In this document: positions 1-5,976 of the stretch, piece after piece
Layout of the letters: every line of letters starts with the position of its first letter
Numbering within the stretch: the stretch's first letter is position 1
From: Candidatus Heimdallarchaeota archaeon
Lineage (GTDB): Archaea > Asgardarchaeota > Njordarchaeia > Njordarchaeales > JAMOTR01
NCBI GenBank assembly: GCA_027068385.1
Contig: JAMOTR010000027.1
Coordinates: 1-9,040, forward strand
Length of the DNA: 9,040 bases
Direction: 5' to 3'
Made by a program: the position numbers and the translations under genes
The notes under the pieces: generated by a model
The model's database searches: none
What the model was told of the DNA's origin: nothing
What the model saw: only the letters and a program-made list of their open reading frames with translations

Positions 1-513
1 CTAGAGGAGCCGCGCTACTTATTATATGAATGTTCTACTTTGGGGCGGAGCATACCCGTATTAATAGAAACGCAAGCGAGTAGATTGGAGAAGATCTATA
101 AGGAGAAAGCGGAGTTTATCCTATCGTTATACCGCGCGGGTAAGTGTCCGCACATCTATTATACGATGGTTGCTGCGGTTTTCGCGTTAGCCGGCATCCG
201 CTACGGTAACGTAAGCGTGTCTACTATGCTTCTAGAGCCCGACGCCCTTAGGAGTATTAGGCTCTTGTATAGGGTATCGAGAATGGGATCTAGAGGTGCA
301 TACCTAGCGTTAACTAGGATATTACCCGCTATGTCGCTATCCATATTATACAAGGATAAGAACAACGAACTCGCCCGTGATATGCTTATAAAATCCTTCG
401 TGATGATTCCGGAACACGACTTCACGAAGTACGCGATAGTGAGAACGGCCGAAGAGTTCCTCGATGAAAATACTGTTGAAATTTTGAGAAAAACTATAGA
501 ACCTACGCTCTGA
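1..513 (+). CDS. Unrecognised helical protein, 5' end cut by window edge
   Basis: I do not recognise this protein. The frame is open from base 1 to the TGA at 511-513, giving about 170 visible codons, and contains no in-frame ATG before residue 43 of the version that starts at a TTG at base 40. The residues before that TTG (EEPRYLLYECST) look like normal coding sequence, so the true start is probably left of the window; a TTG start at 40 is the alternative. The visible part is mostly predicted helix, with a hydrophobic stretch around bases 154-207 (YYTMVAAVFALAGIRYG) that could be one membrane segment or just a buried helix. The C-terminal third is charged (for example DKNNELARDML). There is no clear metal site, P-loop or catalytic signature. 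It reads toward the next gene, whose putative TATA box starts 4 bases after this stop. Being a real gene is well supported; function is unknown. Confidence 0.6.
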   Translation, partial: LEEPRYLLYECSTLGRSIPVLIETQASRLEKIYKEKAEFILSLYRAGKCPHIYYTMVAAVFALAGIRYGNVSVSTMLLEPDALRSIRLLYRVSRMGSRGAYLALTRILPAMSLSILYKDKNNELARDMLIKSFVMIPEHDFTKYAIVRTAEEFLDENTVEILRKTIEPTL

Positions 514-516
514 GGC

Positions 517-524
517 TTTTTATC
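517..524 (+). promoter_or_regulatory. Archaeal TATA box (TTTTTATC) of the gene starting at 545
   Basis: TTTTTATC follows directly after the stop of the first gene. Its centre lies 24.5 bp upstream of the ATG at 545, the same distance as for the boxes before the ATGs at 2190 and 6999. This fits a leaderless transcript whose first base is the A of that ATG. The T5 run may also act as an oligo-T terminator for the preceding gene. Confidence 0.5.
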
Positions 525-544
525 TAGTCGTCCTTATGTATCGA

Positions 545-1066
545 ATGTCCGATAACCAGAGACCGCCTAATGCCCCTCCTTATGAGGAGTGCGAGAGGCG
601 CATAGCGAGCGCTATATTCGGTCACGTTAATATGCTCGTCTCTGGGCTATTAGACGCGTTTGGTGATCCTTCTCTAATAGGAATAACTTTGAAGTACGGG
701 CTTAAGCGTCAGTTCCCCCTTCTCACGAAGCTACATAATCTAAAGTATCCCGAAACTCTCGAGGAAGCGGTAGAAGTCATCAACAAGTTCGGGCATTATT
801 GTAAGTTAAAACGCGTAGAGCCTAAGGAGGATGCGCCCGAACACGTAAAGATAGCGGCCGTGTTCGAGGACGTGCAGGAGGATAAAACGTTCGTAGAGCG
901 CGCGGCCGAAAACTTCGGCGCCAAAACGAACATTAGTGAATGCGTGTTTCTTCTACTTTCTCGGATCGTGAACTCGGATAAGTACGACTACGTACTAAGG
1001 ACGTTCGAAGGAGAAGACGGTTTCATCCACGCAAGAGTATACGTTATAGAGAAACGATTTTTTTAA
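545..1066 (+). CDS. Unrecognised small soluble protein
   Basis: I do not recognise this family. There are two possible starts: ATG 536 (176 residues, MYRMSDNQ...) and ATG 545 (173 residues, MSDNQRPPNAP...). I prefer 545 because it lies at the same distance from its TATA box as two other starts in the window; 536 would be only about 15 bp from the box centre. The protein has a proline-rich, probably flexible N-terminus, then helical segments (ERRIASAIFGHVNMLVSGLLDAF; LEEAVEVINKFGHYCKL) and a C-terminal part ending in a likely beta strand (GFIHARVYVIEKRFF). There is no signal peptide or membrane helix. Two cysteines plus histidines are scattered and do not form an obvious metal site. I considered a V4R-like domain but its conserved Cys/Gly pattern is not visible. 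The TAA stop shares its last A with the ATG of the PLP enzyme gene, so the two are probably cotranscribed and translationally coupled. Confidence 0.7.
   Translation: MSDNQRPPNAPPYEECERRIASAIFGHVNMLVSGLLDAFGDPSLIGITLKYGLKRQFPLLTKLHNLKYPETLEEAVEVINKFGHYCKLKRVEPKEDAPEHVKIAAVFEDVQEDKTFVERAAENFGAKTNISECVFLLLSRIVNSDKYDYVLRTFEGEDGFIHARVYVIEKRFF
1058..1064 (+). terminator. T7 run at the end of the small protein gene
   Basis: Seven consecutive T residues lie across the last codons, immediately before the TAATG overlap. Archaeal RNA polymerase terminates at runs of T without needing a hairpin, so partial termination here could lower transcription of the PLP enzyme gene. The run also encodes the terminal Phe-Phe, so coding constraint is an alternative explanation. 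Confidence 0.25.
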
Positions 1067-2172
1067 TGGACCCCAATAGGCCCGTAAGGCCTCCCATATA
1101 TCAGACGGCCACGTTCCGGTTTGAGAGCGTTGAACAGATGGAGGAAATAATGAAGAAAGGAGCTAGGTTTCCGAAGGATAAGACCGGAGAATACGTCTAT
1201 ACGCGCGGCTCTAACCCAAACGTACGTCGCTTAGAAAACAGGATAGCCGAGCTGGAGGACGCGTACGACTCAGTTGTGTTCTCCTCAGGGATGTCCGCTA
1301 TCGCCTCTACGTTATTTACGTTATTAAAGTCCGGATCTAAGGTTCTCCTGGGAGGTCCCGTATATGGAGACACGCACGTTCTTCTTACGGACTTTTTGGG
1401 GAAGTTCGGAATAAAAACGGAGGTTGTACCCGCCCATGAGATAAACGTCGATAAGAGCTACGATCTAATATTCTTAGAGGCCGTCACTAATCCTACGTTA
1501 CGCGTCCCTCCAGTATATGAGCTCGAGGGCACGCTCGTGATCGACAACACGTTCGTGACTCCCATATTCTATGAGGCGCTAAGACACGCATACGTGGTAG
1601 TAGCGTCGCTTACGAAGTTCATGAACGGTCACTCAGACGCTCTTGGCGGATACGCGGCCTCGAACGACGAGGAGTTAATAGAAAGGCTCCGCTTCACCCT
1701 GTTCCTTACAGGGGGCGCGATAGATCCGTTCGCAGCCCGGCTTATAGAACGCGGCATTGATACGTTAGAACATAGACTCAGAGAGTACGATAAAGCCGCG
1801 ATGAGGCTCGTGGAGGAGCTCCTAGATATGGGATTCGCCGCTCGGTATCCGATGCACCCCTCTCATCCCGATTATCACATAGCTAAGAGGCTTCTCAAAG
1901 GGTTTACCGGCATCGTAGCTGTGGACGTGATGGACGAGAAGAAGGCCGTAGAGATCGTGAACGCGCTCGCTAAGGAATTCTATTTATCCCCGAGCTTTGG
2001 CGCTCCTGATACGTTCGTAGAGTTACCGCGGAGGTTATCGCACGCGTTCATGAGCGATAAAGAAAAAAGAGCCCTGGGGATCTCTCCCGGTCTTATACGT
2101 ATATCTCTAGGATTTAAGAGCCCTCTAGAGGACGCACTAAGGATCGTTGATATATTTAAGCTTTTTAAATAA
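1066..2172 (+). CDS. PLP-dependent Cys/Met metabolism enzyme (cystathionine gamma-synthase/gamma-lyase family)
   Basis: This is a fold-type I PLP enzyme of the Cys/Met metabolism family, which catalyses beta- or gamma-elimination or replacement in transsulfuration and methionine/cysteine metabolism in the cytoplasm. Visible motifs in order are PPIYQTATF (residues 9-17), Y45-T-R47 (phosphate contact from the neighbouring subunit), SSGMSA (73-78, phosphate loop), Y100 (VYGDT, ring-stacking Tyr), D160 in DNTF (pyridine nitrogen), K184 in SLTK (Schiff-base lysine), and R345 in LIRISLG (substrate carboxylate). All catalytic positions are intact. At 368 residues it is somewhat shorter than the usual 380-400; the missing part is the extreme N-terminus, where members usually have about 20 more residues before PPIYQT. 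The family cannot be split into synthase, gamma-lyase, methionine gamma-lyase or O-acylhomoserine sulfhydrylase by eye, so I give no symbol. Its ATG overlaps the preceding TAA by one base, with no Shine-Dalgarno sequence, suggesting coupled reinitiation. Confidence 0.93.
   Translation: MDPNRPVRPPIYQTATFRFESVEQMEEIMKKGARFPKDKTGEYVYTRGSNPNVRRLENRIAELEDAYDSVVFSSGMSAIASTLFTLLKSGSKVLLGGPVYGDTHVLLTDFLGKFGIKTEVVPAHEINVDKSYDLIFLEAVTNPTLRVPPVYELEGTLVIDNTFVTPIFYEALRHAYVVVASLTKFMNGHSDALGGYAASNDEELIERLRFTLFLTGGAIDPFAARLIERGIDTLEHRLREYDKAAMRLVEELLDMGFAARYPMHPSHPDYHIAKRLLKGFTGIVAVDVMDEKKAVEIVNALAKEFYLSPSFGAPDTFVELPRRLSHAFMSDKEKRALGISPGLIRISLGFKSPLEDALRIVDIFKLFK
2162..2169 (+). promoter_or_regulatory. Archaeal TATA box (TTTTTAAA) of the gene starting at 2190
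   Basis: TTTTTAAA, followed by more A/T (TAATATA), lies in the last codons of the PLP enzyme gene. Its centre is 24.5 bp upstream of the ATG at 2190, matching two other putative promoters here. This predicts a leaderless transcript for the 2190 gene, and possibly for polB behind it. The T5 run could also terminate the upstream transcript. Confidence 0.5.
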
Positions 2173-2189
2173 TATATGGAACTCTGTTT

Positions 2190-2828
2190 ATGACGGTTAG
2201 GCGTTTTGTTCTTAAAGTATACGAACACTTTCGGCCCTTGGCGGTTCCCTTGTACCGCGAGCTCATAAACGAGGGAGAAATATATCCCGGAGACGTCGCG
2301 TATGCTTTATACAGCGTCTTAGGAATAAGGCATAAGATTGTCGGTGACGTCCTCGTAGGCCCATATAAGATCGGAGAGATAGACCTAAGAAAGCTAGGAT
2401 ATAAAGGGCGCGGGAGGTTCTCTCACGAATGCGACTATTTAATATCTTATCTTATAGGTAACTTCCTCAACCTCTTCGACACGGACGACGTGAGATACAC
2501 GATCATGGGATATTCGATAGAATTAGCCCGTAAAATAGCGAATCCCAATAAGCTCAAGCGCTACCTCAAGCGCGAATACGCATTCTCACCGATATTCCCT
2601 CAAATAGATTACCGGGAAGAGCCGTTCGAGCTATACGTTCGGGTGAAATATGAGAAGCCGATAGCTAGAACCATGGGAACGGCCGGGAGCATTCTATTAT
2701 ATTCGACCGCTAACGCGCGGGAGATCGCGAACGGTAGAACAATCGTCGACCACTACGTCGATTACGACGATGAGTATACTCTCGTAGGGGTCTTTGAATA
2801 CGTGCGATCCTTCATAATTTTCCCTTAA
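2190..2828 (+). CDS. Unrecognised 212-residue protein upstream of polB
   Basis: I do not recognise this protein. It begins with a basic helical segment (MTVRRFVLKVYEHFRPLAVPLYRELI), continues with a mixed region rich in glycine and tyrosine, then a hydrophobic stretch (YLISYLIGNFLNLF, about residues 84-97) that is too short and polar around it to be a convincing membrane segment. A basic stretch follows (NPNKLKRYLKREYAF), and the C-terminal half looks beta-rich (FELYVRVKYEK; YTLVGVFEYVRSFIIF). The ends alternate basic and acidic, and DHYVDYDDEYT near the C-terminus is strongly acidic. No known catalytic motif is apparent. The ATG at 2190 is chosen because it sits at the leaderless distance from a TATA box; no ribosome binding site precedes it. 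The gene lies 17 nt after the PLP enzyme gene and 9 nt before polB, so cotranscription with polB is likely. A link to replication is only positional. Confidence 0.75.
   Translation: MTVRRFVLKVYEHFRPLAVPLYRELINEGEIYPGDVAYALYSVLGIRHKIVGDVLVGPYKIGEIDLRKLGYKGRGRFSHECDYLISYLIGNFLNLFDTDDVRYTIMGYSIELARKIANPNKLKRYLKREYAFSPIFPQIDYREEPFELYVRVKYEKPIARTMGTAGSILLYSTANAREIANGRTIVDHYVDYDDEYTLVGVFEYVRSFIIFP
2810..2821 (+). promoter_or_regulatory. Weak TATA-like sequence upstream of polB
   Basis: The A/T-rich stretch CTTCATAATTTT lies in the last codons of the preceding gene, about 25 bp before the polB ATG at 2838, where a leaderless promoter would be expected. The match is poorer than at the other genes, so polB may instead, or also, be transcribed from the promoter before 2190. 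A second A/T run (TTAAATA, 2825-2831) is too close to the ATG to serve a start at 2838. Confidence 0.25.
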
Positions 2829-2837
2829 ATACATAGC

Positions 2838-5312
2838 ATGAAGGCGTTCGTCTTGGGGTCTTTCTATGAGAGCAAGAGTAATAAGGGAGTCCTTTATACG
2901 GCTACCGAGGAGGGTCGTCCGTATTGCTGGCGGGACGAAACGGGCCATAGGCCGTACTTATATAGCCCTCTTAAGCCCGAAGAGTTACGCGCTTTGGGCG
3001 TTAGCGCGACGTTCGTTCGCGAGGAAAAGTACTATCCGCTCATAGATTCACAAATAGAAGTAACTAAGGTCATCGTAGGCGATCCGCTATCCGTGAGGAA
3101 CTTACGCGAGAAGCTAGAGAACTACGGAGGGGCTCGGGAAGCTAACATCAAGTACTTCCGCAATTTCATTTACGATACGGGGGTAATACCCGGACTACGG
3201 CATAAGTACGAGGACGGGAGGCGGATACCGATCATAGAGGGCAGGGCTTTGGAGATACCCGAAGAAGACGTGGACGACGTGGAGCTATTTGAGGAGTACG
3301 TAAAGCTACTATCGTCGCCTGTTCCTGAGATCCCTCGCGTAGCGTTAGACATAGAGGTGGGAGCTCCTGGAGAAGAGGTGCCCCGCGAGCCGGAATATCC
3401 CGTCATCGCCATATCTTTAGTATCTAACGACGGTCTTAGACGCACTTATATACTCGAACGTCCCGGAGCTAAGGAGGTGGACGTGGATGCCGAAGTGAGG
3501 ATATACGAAAACGAGGTTCGTATGATTACGGACGCTTTGAAGGACGCGTTCAGATATCCCGTAGTACTCACGCGGAACGGTGATAACTTCGATCTCCCAT
3601 ACTTGGCGAAGCGCTTAAAGTACCTAGGAATTACCGACGTTCCTATACATTATAGGACAGGAGGACAGGGATATCGCGCGGACTTCCGGCCGGTGAAGGG
3701 GACGCGGCACGAGAACGTTCCCATACACGTAGACCTAATGCAGTTCTTCGGTAATGAAGGGATGCGCGGATACGTCTTCGGAGGCGCATATGACGACCTA
3801 AGGCTCGATACCGTAGCTAAAGCTGTGATCGGTAAGGGGAAGGTGGAACTTCCCACTTATATCTCCGAACTAGACGCCCAAACGCTTGTAGAGTATAACC
3901 TCAACGACGCTCAGATAACGCTAGAACTTACGACTCATAATAACTCCTTAGTACGGAAGCTGCTGATCATGTTCGCCCGTATATCGCGTATGGGCATACA
4001 TGATATCGTGAGGCGCGGTATAAGCGCCCGGATAGACTCGCGGATACTGCGGGAGCATCGTAGGCGTAACCGGCTGTTCCCTAGGCGTGAGGACGTATTG
4101 CGCGAGAAGGGAGCGACGTTCACGGACCCTAAGATCAAAGGTAAGAAATACCGCGGAGCGATCGTAATTGATCCTGTACCCGGAATACACTTCAACGTCA
4201 TAGTCTTAGACGTGGCCTCGCTATATCCCTCGGTAATCAAGGTGCGGAATTTAAGTTATGAGACGATAAACGCTCCGGTATCGAAGGACATTCCGGTAAA
4301 GCGGATACCGGAGACGCCTCATTACGTGCGCGTGGACAGGAAGGGAATCATGAGCCTCTTGATCGGAATGATCCGTGACCTCCGCGTGAAGTACTTCAAG
4401 CCTAAGAGTAAAGATAAGAGCTTACCCGAGGACGAGCGCGCGTTCTACGATGCCGTACAGAGCGCCCTGAAGGTTCTAATTAACGCCTCTTACGGAGTGT
4501 TAGGGTTCGAGAGGTTCTCGTTATATTGTCCTCCCGTAGCCGAGGCTACCGCGGCCGTAGGAAGATACGTGATCTCGAGGATCAAGGCTAAAGCCGAGGA
4601 ACTAGGGGCTAAGGTAATATACGGAGACACGGATAGCATATTCGTTAAGGATGCTCCCGAAGAGGTTATAGAAGCTCTACAGGAGCGGGCTAGAAAGGAG
4701 CTAAACATAGACTTAGAGGTAGATAAAGTATATCGTTACGTAGTCTTCACGGAGCGCAAGAAGAACTACGTGGGCGTGACGACGGACGGTAAGATCGTGA
4801 TCAAGGGGATGCTTGGGAAGAAGCGTAACACCCCGGAGATGTTTAAGAAGGCGTTCGCTGAAGCATTAGAGGAACTCTCTAAGGTTCACGATCCCAAGGA
4901 GTTCGAAAGGGCTAAAGAGAGGATTAAGGAGATCATACGCACTACGATCAGACGCTTGAGGTCCGGGAACTTCGACGTAAACGAGCTCGCTATACGCGTA
5001 AGGCTCTCGAAGAACCCAGAAGATTACGACGCTAAGCAGCCTCACGTGAAGGTTGCGAAGATGCTTAGGCAAATGGGATATCGCGTACGTGCTGGGAGCA
5101 TCGTAGAGTACGTATACGTGCGCGGTAAGCCCGGAGCTAAACCCCCGTTTATGGCTAAGCCTCAAGAGATCGACGTGGAGAAGTACGAGGATCTACTAAA
5201 GAGCGTATTCGAACAGCTCATAGAGGCTCTAGGAATGACGTATAACGAGATATTAGGAGCGACGAGCCTAAAAGACTTCTTGGGCGACTTGATTCGAGCG
5301 AAAAACTCGTAA
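2838..5312 (+). CDS. polB: Family B DNA polymerase with 3'-5' exonuclease (crenarchaeal PolB1 type)
   Basis: This is a DNA-dependent DNA polymerase with proofreading, in crenarchaea the likely main replicative enzyme. The 824 residues carry all family B motifs: Exo I D171-I-E173, Exo II N247..F251-D252, Exo III Y353-NLN-D357, Pol motif A D458-VASLYPS, motif B K545..N549-ASYG, motif C YGDTDS (D597 and D599), and the KKNY motif (641-644) followed by KGMLGKKR. Both active sites therefore look complete. Layout: N-terminal domain about 1-165, exonuclease about 166-370, palm/fingers about 371-655, thumb beyond. Segments such as NGDNFDLPYLAKR, LTTHNNSLVRKL and the INASYGVLGFERFSLYCPPVAEA region closely resemble Sulfolobus PolB1, which is longer (about 880). 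No intein interrupts motifs A-C. The C-terminus (SLKDFLGDLI, L811/F814/L815) could be a degenerate PCNA-binding peptide. The gene starts 9 nt after its neighbour and lacks a clear Shine-Dalgarno sequence. Its last 45 bp overlap the convergent GTPase gene. Confidence 0.97.
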   Translation: MKAFVLGSFYESKSNKGVLYTATEEGRPYCWRDETGHRPYLYSPLKPEELRALGVSATFVREEKYYPLIDSQIEVTKVIVGDPLSVRNLREKLENYGGAREANIKYFRNFIYDTGVIPGLRHKYEDGRRIPIIEGRALEIPEEDVDDVELFEEYVKLLSSPVPEIPRVALDIEVGAPGEEVPREPEYPVIAISLVSNDGLRRTYILERPGAKEVDVDAEVRIYENEVRMITDALKDAFRYPVVLTRNGDNFDLPYLAKRLKYLGITDVPIHYRTGGQGYRADFRPVKGTRHENVPIHVDLMQFFGNEGMRGYVFGGAYDDLRLDTVAKAVIGKGKVELPTYISELDAQTLVEYNLNDAQITLELTTHNNSLVRKLLIMFARISRMGIHDIVRRGISARIDSRILREHRRRNRLFPRREDVLREKGATFTDPKIKGKKYRGAIVIDPVPGIHFNVIVLDVASLYPSVIKVRNLSYETINAPVSKDIPVKRIPETPHYVRVDRKGIMSLLIGMIRDLRVKYFKPKSKDKSLPEDERAFYDAVQSALKVLINASYGVLGFERFSLYCPPVAEATAAVGRYVISRIKAKAEELGAKVIYGDTDSIFVKDAPEEVIEALQERARKELNIDLEVDKVYRYVVFTERKKNYVGVTTDGKIVIKGMLGKKRNTPEMFKKAFAEALEELSKVHDPKEFERAKERIKEIIRTTIRRLRSGNFDVNELAIRVRLSKNPEDYDAKQPHVKVAKMLRQMGYRVRAGSIVEYVYVRGKPGAKPPFMAKPQEIDVEKYEDLLKSVFEQLIEALGMTYNEILGATSLKDFLGDLIRAKNS

Positions 5313-5906
5313 GATCTTTTTGAGTATCCGTTTGCTTAGATCTATCACGTGACTCCTCATCATCTCGCGAACGTTTTCTCCCGTTAAAGCCGACGTCTCC
5401 CGGTAAGGTACTTCATACCCTAAGTACTCGCTTAATTCCTTCGCTAATTCCTCTCCCTCCTCCCTACTCACCACGCGTTTATCCTTTAGATCTATCTTGT
5501 TACCTACGAGGTACACTACAGGATCCTTACGACCACCGTACTTCAAATAGTCGTCGATCCGCTCGAAGACGTTATTAAAAGATTTCCTATTCGTCACGTC
5601 GAACATTAATATTACACCCTCGGTGTTCTTGTACACGGTTCTCACGTAGTCGCGGAAGAGCTTAGAGCCGCTTGGGTCGTACACTAAGATCACTATTCCC
5701 CGGTCCTTTACCTTATATTTTTTAGCCGATGCGTCCACGCCTAAGGTCTTCACGTACCTTTCTTCATCTATCTCCGATTTGATAGAGGTACCCATCCGCT
5801 TCCTTCTAAGGGTCGTTTTACCTACTCCTTCATCCCCTAAGAGAATCGTCTTGAGATACATCTCCTTCTTATCGGGCCTCACCTTCAAGCGGAGCGGATC
5901 TACCAT
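5268..5906 (-). CDS. Ras/Rab-like small GTPase with altered G3 motif
   Basis: This is a small GTP-binding protein of the Ras superfamily, a GTP/GDP switch presumed to act in the cytoplasm or at the membrane surface; its partners in archaea are unknown. Using ATG 5906 (212 residues) the motifs are G1 GDEGVGKT (24-31), a switch I Thr T54 in KTLGVD, G3 D77-PSG80, G4 NKID (136-139) and G5 ETSA (170-173). In G3 the usual DTAGQ is DPSGS, so Ser81 stands where Ras has its catalytic Gln. The C-terminus has no cysteine for lipidation. The start is uncertain: ATG 5906 adds a 15-residue basic extension, while ATG 5861 (residue 16, MYLKTILLGDEG) gives the usual N-terminus and is directly preceded by AAGGAG. 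An in-frame TAG just upstream of 5906 excludes anything longer. The oxidoreductase gene lies 70 nt upstream in the same direction, and the 3' end overlaps polB. Confidence 0.9.
   Translation of the reverse strand: MVDPLRLKVRPDKKEMYLKTILLGDEGVGKTTLRRKRMGTSIKSEIDEERYVKTLGVDASAKKYKVKDRGIVILVYDPSGSKLFRDYVRTVYKNTEGVILMFDVTNRKSFNNVFERIDDYLKYGGRKDPVVYLVGNKIDLKDKRVVSREEGEELAKELSEYLGYEVPYRETSALTGENVREMMRSHVIDLSKRILKKILRVFRSNQVAQEVF
5317..5321 (+). terminator. Oligo-T run after polB
   Basis: TTTTT begins 4 bases after the polB stop, within the 3' part of the opposing GTPase gene. A short T run just past a stop is typical of intrinsic archaeal termination. It is the first T5 after the stop and the only evidence for a polB terminator. 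Confidence 0.35.
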
Positions 5907-5934
5907 CTATGATACTAGTTGCGTCCGTTTTCAT
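5869..5934 (-). other. Possible 21-codon leader ORF overlapping the GTPase start
   Basis: An ATG at 5934 lies exactly 24.5 bp from the centre of the TATA box at 5955-5962, the distance used by three other starts. It opens a 21-codon frame (MKTDATSIIDGRSAPLEGEAR) that is out of frame with the GTPase and ends with TAA at 5871-5869. GAAGGAG and then the ATG at 5861 (GTPase residue 16) follow. If real, it would be a leaderless leader peptide feeding ribosomes to the 5861 start. It could equally be chance in a 28-nt 5' UTR before ATG 5906. Confidence 0.2.
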
Positions 5935-5955
5935 CTTAACCATCGCCCGCAACTA
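5916..5955. repeat. Imperfectly spaced dyad (8-bp inverted repeat) in the GTPase promoter
   Basis: TAGTTGCG at 5916-5923 and its exact reverse complement CGCAACTA at 5948-5955 are separated by 24 bp. The arm centres are 32 bp apart, close to three helical turns, and the dyad midpoint is within 2 bp of the predicted transcription start. One arm abuts the TATA box and the other lies in the transcribed leader, so a DNA operator is more plausible than an RNA hairpin. A chance occurrence cannot be excluded. Confidence 0.35.
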
Positions 5956-5962
5956 TAATAAA
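5955..5962 (-). promoter_or_regulatory. TATA box (TTTATTAT) of the GTPase gene
   Basis: On the minus strand TTTATTATA lies in the 70-bp gap between the oxidoreductase stop and the GTPase start. By the spacing seen at other genes, transcription should begin near 5934, leaving a leader of about 28 nt before ATG 5906 or 73 nt before ATG 5861. This promoter would let the GTPase be expressed independently of the two genes upstream. Confidence 0.45.
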
Positions 5963-5971
5963 GAAGACGTT

Positions 5972-5976
5972 AAAAA
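5972..5976 (-). terminator. Oligo-T run directly after the oxidoreductase stop
   Basis: On the minus strand the TGA stop is followed immediately by TTTTT, then AACGTCTTC. This is a short intrinsic-type archaeal terminator candidate separating the oxidoreductase from the GTPase transcript. A weaker second T run follows but belongs to the GTPase TATA box. Confidence 0.35.

Noticed and set aside
40..513. TTG at base 40 as the true start of the first gene, with the A/T-rich stretch at 19-28 as its promoter
   Set aside because: The frame is open and protein-like back to base 1, and the A/T stretch is not at the distance from the TTG seen at the other promoters. A truncated gene is more likely.
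3170..4240. Minus-strand open frames inside polB (3170-3445, 3650-3856, 3935-4240)
   Set aside because: They lie wholly within catalytic segments of polB, and their translations are low-complexity Ser/Arg-rich, typical of antisense shadows.
2838..5312. An intein within polB
   Set aside because: Motifs A, B and C, common intein insertion points in archaeal polymerases, are each contiguous, and the spacing between them fits an uninterrupted enzyme.
5351..5363. Box C-like GATGATGA sequences (minus strand near 5356; plus strand near 7944) as possible C/D box guide RNAs
   Set aside because: Neither is followed by a D box (CTGA) at the expected 40-70 nt, and both lie inside well-supported protein genes.
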